Positions 58,309 to 64,000 of a stretch of DNA of 64,000 bases are shown here, one piece after another; the first letter of the stretch is position 1; every line of letters begins with the position of its first letter. Origin of the DNA: Gigantopelta aegis (lineage: Eukaryota; Mollusca; Gastropoda; Neomphalida; Peltospiridae); assembly GCF_016097555.1 (NCBI RefSeq), contig NC_054707.1, forward strand, positions 49,127,711 through 49,191,710, written 5' to 3'. The position numbers and the translations under genes were made by a program. The notes under the pieces are model-generated. The model saw nothing but the letters and a program-made list of their open reading frames with translations, had not been told where the DNA came from and made no database searches.

Positions 58309-58467
58309 TGCCACTATGACTGGTCTTAACCACCATGCCACTATGACTGGTCTTAACCACCATGCCACTATGACTGGTCTTAACCACCATGCCACTATGA
58401 CTGGTCTTAACCACCATGCCACTATGACTGGTCTTAACCACCATGCCACTATGACTGGTCTTAACCA
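58309..58467. repeat. 27-bp minisatellite, 6 copies
   Basis: The unit CATGCCACTATGACTGGTCT plus TAACCAC is repeated perfectly. It resembles the SINE C head (GATGGCTTAACCAC) from which it may have expanded. Confidence 0.95.
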
Positions 58468-58489
58468 CTGTTCTGTTTGTTTATTTCTA

Positions 58490-58890
58490 CCTAGTTTTGA
58501 GCTTATATACAGTTAAAGTTCTGGGCACACACCTCATCTATCTGGGCTCTCGGTCCAGGACAGTGGTTAGTTGTTAGTGAGAGAGAAGTCGGTGTAGTGT
58601 CTTTACACCTACCATTGAGTTGTTAAACTCACTCTGGGTGGGAGCCCTTATCCGGATATGAACCCTGTATCTAGCAGCCTAAGTCTGATGCAGGTGTATG
58701 TACTTGGATGCCTTTAGGGGTTGAAACCCCCGTGTTTAAGCAAACAATTTCTCTCTTTTTTGTTTTAAATATATTTTCCAGTGGAGCATGACACATCCCT
58801 TCACTGTGAAGTTTTTAGACCCCTCCTCCCACTAAAACTCCTCCACATGTGCCTGCTAATAGCTTATCCACTACACAACCGAGGCTGGTA
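58490..58890 (-). repeat. SINE, type C, with an insert, minus strand
   Basis: CTGGGCACACACCTCATCTA, GTGTCTTTACACCTACC and ATATGAACCCTGTATCTAGC match the family. The head complement CTACACAACCGAGGCTGGTA is separated by about 160 bp of other sequence. Confidence 0.6.
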
Positions 58891-58899
58891 CGATCATCA

Positions 58900-60630
58900 T
58901 TTCAAGGCGACTGTGTCTGGTGTATTATAATCATATCTACATGTGTAGTACTTGTTGAACCGTGATGGTGTATAAATGTTGTTTATCACATGTTGACACG
59001 TGGAATGCTACACATTGTAACACTCAACGCACTCAAACATGTACTTTGTATATTGTTATGGTGTCTGCTGTTTTATTTTGACCAGTTACGCTTATCTGTA
59101 TCAATGAAGAGGTCTACATTTCATTGAGTTACAATACAATGTACACCAAAATATAGATCACCAGACATCATGTGATAACAGTGTATTAATAATAATAATA
59201 AAGTAGTAGTGTGTAGTATCGGAGTTTATGCGACACAATACTATAGTTTTAACTTGAACCCTACTGTGCCAAAACCACTGTAAATTGCCTGTTAAATATA
59301 CAAATTTATCATATCACATTTTCAGTGCAATAAAAGTACATGTATGTGATATTTTTAAGATCACATACTTTAAGAATTTTATAACTTTGCAAATTAGATG
59401 TAAATTAATCGAGGTCACGGCACTAGGTTTATTGACATTTAAGCAAACGTACTTGTGTGACACTCCATAACTGACATATGCATTCATAGTCATTGAATAA
59501 AAACATTTCAATGGCGATTTGACACTGAAAGCTTTCCAGCATTCAGAAAACAAAAAAAACGTCAATACCATATATTAAGAATAAAAATAATGTATTATGC
59601 TCTCCAGAGGCTCACATAATACAACTTTTTATTCCTAATATATGATATTGACGATACCGAAAAACACTCTGGTAATAACCTCTCTATATCTCATAAATAA
59701 GATACAAACATGCTTATTTATATATTTATTGTTATTAAATACATGCAGTTGGTATTAAAACAACAGTTAATATTTATCCAAAACATAATTATTTTTGTTT
59801 GTTTACCATTATATTTATAATGAACGTTTTTGTTTTCATCTGTTTTGTGAGTGACAGCTACTAATCATTGTTGAAAGTTGATTAGCAACTACATTTAATT
59901 TTATGTTTATATCTTTGAGTCTAAAACTAAAACTTGTATAAGCAGATCACTACGCAATACTGGTAACAATGTTCCTTGATTTAATATTTAAAATATCTTC
60001 TTCAAAATGTCTTTACAGAATTACCATTTGTTGAATTTTATTTAAAAAAGAAAGTTATAGTGATAATCATGTACCGGTATATTTTGTTGTAAAGTTTATG
60101 AAGGTAACAAAACAAGCTTTAAATACCAAGTCAGTTATTGCACTGTGCTATATAAACTGTGACAAAATGTTATATTTATATTCTATTTATGATATATACA
60201 AGTACATGTACCTTTTATGTTTTTAAATGAAAAAAATAAAATAATTAATACTACTACAATAAACATTTTGCTTTCAATCTTTTATAAGATTTTCTTATAT
60301 CAACTTTCAAAAATGTTCTATAACCGGATCATAAAACAGCTTTGTTTGATGTTTAAATACATAATCCTTGTTTTATTTGATGTTTCATTTTAAATATTAA
60401 GTTATTAACAGACACAAAACCTGGATAGCACAAATAATTTGAACAATAGAATGGACTGCTGGTTGGAACTAGAAGAAAATCTCTTACAAGCCAACATCAT
60501 TCTAAAATAAGTGTACTGTGTTACCACATGCTTTTATTGACAATTATCAAAGAATTTAGAAAATGTTTAAAGAAAAATGCTTGACAGTTTGACCTTGGTA
60601 TAAGTACTTTCATTGTACGACTCATTGCAC
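58900..60630. other. AT-rich intron DNA without recognised features
   Basis: Part of CCDC93 intron 5. I checked for the next CCDC93 exon (expected to begin near a DDDFIKRKEKA-like motif) and did not find it here or further right. Confidence 0.5.
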
Positions 60631-60635
60631 CTCAG

Positions 60636-60957
60636 GGGGGGCGGGACGTAGCCCAGTGGTAAAGCGTTCGCTCGATGCACGGTCTGTGTGGGATCGATCC
60701 CCGTCGGTGGGCCCATTGGGCTATTTCTCGCTCCAGCCAGTGCACCACGACTGGTACATCAAAGGCCGTGGTATGTGCTATCCTGTCTGGGATGGTGCTT
60801 ATAAAAGATCCCTTGCTGCTAATCGAAAAGAGTAGCCCATGAAGTGGCGACAGCGGGTTTCCTCTCAATATCCGTGTGGTCCTTAACCATATGTCCGACG
60901 CCATATAACCGTAAATAAAATGTGTTGAGTGCATCGTTAAATAAAACATTTCCTTCA
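60636..60957 (+). repeat. SINE, head A with tail B, best preserved copy
   Basis: GGGGCGGGACGTAGCCCAGT (box A) and GGGATCGATCCCCGTCGG (box B), then CAGCCAGTGCACCACGACTG, ATAAAAGATCCCTTGCTGCT, CGACAGCGGGTTTCCTCTCA and the end GTTAAATAAAACATTTCCTT. Nearly every part matches the consensus of the other copies, so this is probably the youngest copy. A (CA)n stretch follows at 60972-61017. Confidence 0.9.
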
Positions 60958-61101
60958 TTGCACCTGGAACATACACACACACACACACATATGCACACAT
61001 ACACACAAACACACACTGAGTCATTAAAGCTCATTCTGGGTGGGAGCTGGTACCTGGATAGAACCCAATACCTACCAGCCTTAAGCGTGCATGATGGCTT
61101 T

Positions 61102-61215
61102 AGAGAATACTCAACGAGCTACGAGGCAATGCTGTTTATCTTGCATGAGTGAATTGGTGTTGTCCTTCCCGAGTGCAAGATAAACGGTATTGCTGAATAG
61201 CGAGTTGGGTGTTCT
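61102..61215. mobile_element. Hairpin repeat
   Basis: The left arm AGAATACTCAACGAGCTACG ... GCTGTTTATCTTGCA is answered by TGCAAGATAAACGGTATTGC ... GCGAGTTGGGTGTTCTATT. The loop is about 25 bp. It is similar in style to 11708-11845. Confidence 0.65.
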
Positions 61216-61676
61216 ATTTATTACTCATTTTCAATATTCATCATTTTATGGAACATTTTCGAACGATACTGTTGTTGAAAATAAGTTTGCAAGTTGAGAA
61301 CAGGAGGCAGTGTTGCATCATAGCTGTGACCTATGTATTACTGATGACGTAAGTTAGTTGTTGACATGACTGCCACCATGGAAACTATTCTTATACACAA
61401 TTAACCACCTATAGTGAAGCACTGTTTATGACATCAAAACGTATCTAGGGGCAGAAATGTTTTTTTCTTTCCACACTTCTCTCTGCCCATATGGGTAATA
61501 ATATCACTACACCATCATGACCAGAAATGTGTTTTGAACATACTTTGCCATTAAAATAGTTTGAGCAATATTTCTGTAACATACAGTTCCTTACTTTAAA
61601 GGGGCAGATCCTAGTTTCAACCCGTGAAAATGGATGCTATGTTTAGTTAATATACAAGCCTACAACACATTTGGAA

Positions 61677-63029
61677 TAAGATATAACAGAGACAAGCTAA
61701 AGTCTATGATGTTTTAAGATATAACAGAGAAGCTAAAGTCTGTGATGTTCTAAGATATAACAGAGAGAAGCTGAAGTCTGTGATGTTTTAAGATATAACA
61801 GAGAAGCTAAAGTCTGTGATGTCTTATGATATAACAGAGACAAGCTAAAGTCTGTGATGTTTTAAGATATAACAGAGAAGCTAAAGTCTGTGATGTTCTA
61901 AGATATAACAGAGAGAAGCTAAAGTCTGTGATGTTTTAAGATATAACAGAGAAGCTAAAGTCTGTGATGTTCTAAGATATAACAGAAAGAAGCTAAAGTC
62001 TATGATGTTTTAAGATATAACAGAGAAGCTAAAGTCTATGATGTTCTAAGATATAACAGAGAGAAGCTAAAGGCTGTGATGTTCTAAGATATAACAGAGA
62101 GAAGCTGAAGTCTGTGATGTTTTAAGATATAACAGAGAGAAGCTAAAGTCTGTGATGTTCTAAGATATAACAGAGAGAAGTTAAAGTCTGTGATGTTTTA
62201 AGATATAACAGAGAAGCTAAAGTCTGATGTTTTAAGATATAACAGAGAGAAGCTAAAGTCTGTGATGTTCTAAGATATAACAGAGAGAAGCTGAAGGCTG
62301 TGATGTTCTAAGATATAACAGAGAGAAGCTAAAGGCTGTGATGTTCTAAGATATAACAGAGAGAAGCTGAAGTCTGTGATGTTTTAAGATATAACAGAGA
62401 GAAGCTGAAGGCTGTGATGTTCTAAGATATAACAGAGAGAAGCTGAAGGCTGTGATGTTCTAAGATATAACAGAGAGAAGCTAAAGGCTGTGATGTTCTA
62501 AGATATAACAGAGAGAAGCTAAAGTCTGTGATGTTTTAAGATATAACAGAGAGAAGCTAAAGGCTGTGATGTTCTAAGATATAACAGAGAGAAGCTAAAG
62601 GCTGTGATGTTCTAAGATATAACAGAGAGAAGCTGAAGTCTGTGATGTTTTAAGATATAACAGAGAGAAGCTGAAGGCTGTGATGTTCTAAGATATAACA
62701 GAGAGAAGCTGAAGGCTGTGATGTTCTAAGATATAACAGAGAGAAGCTAAAGGCTGTGATGTTCTAAGATATAACAGAGAGAAGCTAAAGTCTGTGATGT
62801 TTTAAGATATAACAGAGAGAAGCTAAAGGCTGTGATGTTTTAAGATATAACAGAGAAACTAAAGTCTGTGATGTTTTAAGATGTAACAGAGAGAAGCTAA
62901 AGTCTGTGATGTTTTAAGATGTAGCAGAGAGAAGCTAAAGTCTGTGATGTTTTAAGATATAGCAGAGAGAAGCTAAAGTCTGTGATGTTTTAAGATATAG
63001 CAGAGAGAAGATAAAGTCTGTGATGTTTT
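61677..63029. repeat. 38-bp minisatellite, about 36 copies
   Basis: The unit AGATATAACAGAGAGAAGCT plus AAAGTCTGTGATGTTTTA. Two main variants (AAGTCTGTGATGTTTTA and AAGGCTGTGATGTTCTA) alternate in blocks, and some early units lack GAGA. No coding potential. Located in CCDC93 intron 5. Confidence 0.93.
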
Positions 63030-63044
63030 ACCGAAGGGATTTGG

Positions 63045-63200
63045 CTCTTGTATGGCACATGCTATCAAGTGCCATACCTCTGTATACCTCCTACATTCAG
63101 AGTTGGAACCATACATTGTGGTCAAGATCAGTTTCTCTCTGTAGACAAAGCACCTGAAAGTGATCATGTCATGACTGCATATTCTCACAACGCTTTTCAT
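63045..63200. repeat. Dispersed repeat shared with 21560-21850
   Basis: CTTGTATGGCACATGCTATC, CAGAGTTGGAACCATACATT and CTCTGTAGACAAAGCACCTG match the copy in the VWA gene intron 13. Confidence 0.5.
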
Positions 63201-63221
63201 TTCTTTTTTAATCAGTCCAGT

Positions 63222-63391
63222 GTAGATACTGTTAAACCTCTCAAAACCGGAATTTCCCCAAACCAGACATTTTTCACGGTCCTTTTTTAAAAATGAGTAC
63301 AGAATTTAACCTCTCTAAACCGGATACCTCTAAAAACCAGACATTTTATTTGGTCTCGAGGGTATCCGGTTTAGAGGGGTTTCTCTGTACA
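63222..63391. mobile_element. MITE of the CAGTGAAACC family, best preserved
   Basis: GATACTGTTAAACCTCTCAA on the left and GGTTTAGAGGGGTTTCTCTG on the right are inverted repeats of about 25 bp (AAACC(T/C)CTC(A/T)AAACCGGA type). The interior repeats CTAAACCGG twice. TA flanks both ends. Confidence 0.7.
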
Positions 63392-63686
63392 TGAAGTTGA
63401 AAGTGCTAACAGAAGATTCATTTTATCATCTGTGTTATGGATTCTGGTACTTAAAATTTTATATTGTATTTTTGTATTCCTCATTAGTAGAGTTAACTCA
63501 TATTTCTTGAAGAGGAGAGGCCTTCCTTTTAAAGGCGAAAACACCTTTAATACATTTTAACTTACATTGTATACATTGTGTATTTTATGGATATGGAGCT
63601 CTTTTTTTTTTAAATACAAGTAAACAGGCATTGGAAGATGCCAGCAACCGGAAGACCAATCATATTTTTCTTTCACCTTTCAATTG

Positions 63687-63712
63687 GGGAGGGGGGGGGG
63701 GGGGGGGGGGGG
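63687..63712. repeat. Poly-G tract
   Basis: A run of 22 G. As with the other G runs, the length may not be reliable. 63400-63680 and 63713-64000 hold nothing that I recognise. Confidence 0.9.
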
Positions 63713-64000
63713 TAGTGCATAATATTAAAAGTTGGGGTGGTCAGTTCACCTCTGGCAGCCCGCTTACAAAATAAATGTATCATACACTTTATACACAAAC
63801 ATGATACAAGAGCTGTGACTGGCACTTGTAGTGTGTATCAGTAAGAAATCAGCTGACAACAACACTCATTGACTGACTTGTGTGTGTGTTGTGATAAGAG
63901 GAATCTGGTGACTAGACATGGTCTGATGTTAATTGCTGCAAGCTGTGTCGCAGCTCCCTTGTCATATATGTGCTTATACTGTACAATCAGTCGGTTGTGT

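Noticed and set aside
58286-58516. Repeating TGLNHHATM / MVVKTSHSG frames
   Set aside because: Both strands of a 27-bp minisatellite; no gene context.
63400-64000. Next exon of CCDC93
   Set aside because: No acceptor-flanked frame here encodes the expected conserved segment after TPE; intron 5 appears to continue past the window.

Overview
This window is animal nuclear DNA, most likely from a mollusc or a close lophotrochozoan. Genes are split into short exons with GT/AG introns. Long AT-rich introns are full of tRNA-derived SINEs, short inverted-repeat DNA elements, minisatellites and poly-G/CT tracts. The species call is an inference from gene content and repeat style. Four host genes can be built exon by exon, and every junction keeps the reading frame.

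Layout. (1) 186-1751 (+): a two-exon gene for a 296-residue type II membrane protein with a glycosyltransferase-like lumenal domain. (2) 1752-6218: repeat-filled intergenic DNA. (3) 6242-31294 (+): a 22-exon gene for a 1355-residue protein with an N-myristoylation-type start (MGNSQS) and a von Willebrand factor A (VWA) domain with an intact metal site. I do not recognise the rest of it. (4) 31295-38240: a 54-bp minisatellite that begins inside the last exon, then AT-rich DNA that probably includes the 3' UTRs of two convergent genes. (5) 38241-44441 (-): a complete four-exon INSIG gene (sterol-regulated ER protein). (6) 47165-47529: a compact divergent promoter region. (7) 47530 to beyond the right edge (+): the first five coding exons of CCDC93 (endosomal CCC complex).

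INSIG and CCDC93 stand head to head here. From general knowledge, human INSIG2 and CCDC93 are also divergent neighbours on chromosome 2q14, so this looks like an ancient linkage. Both products touch cholesterol handling: INSIG through SCAP/SREBP and HMG-CoA reductase, CCDC93 through endosomal recycling of receptors including LDLR.

Mobile DNA includes one intact-looking Tc1 element (55281-56782), an internally deleted Tc1 relict (52957-53798), an internally deleted piggyBac derivative with TTAA ends (38994-39929), a LINE RNase H fragment (about 49200-49755), several short inverted-repeat families and about 20 SINE copies in three head types.

The most unusual pattern is that many tandem repeats straddle exon/intron borders and so multiply splice sites. 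About 31 copies of a 48-bp unit carry the 3' splice site of VWA-gene exon 11. Exons 8, 9, 13, 19, 20 and 22 of that gene, and exon 2 of CCDC93, show related border-seeded duplications.
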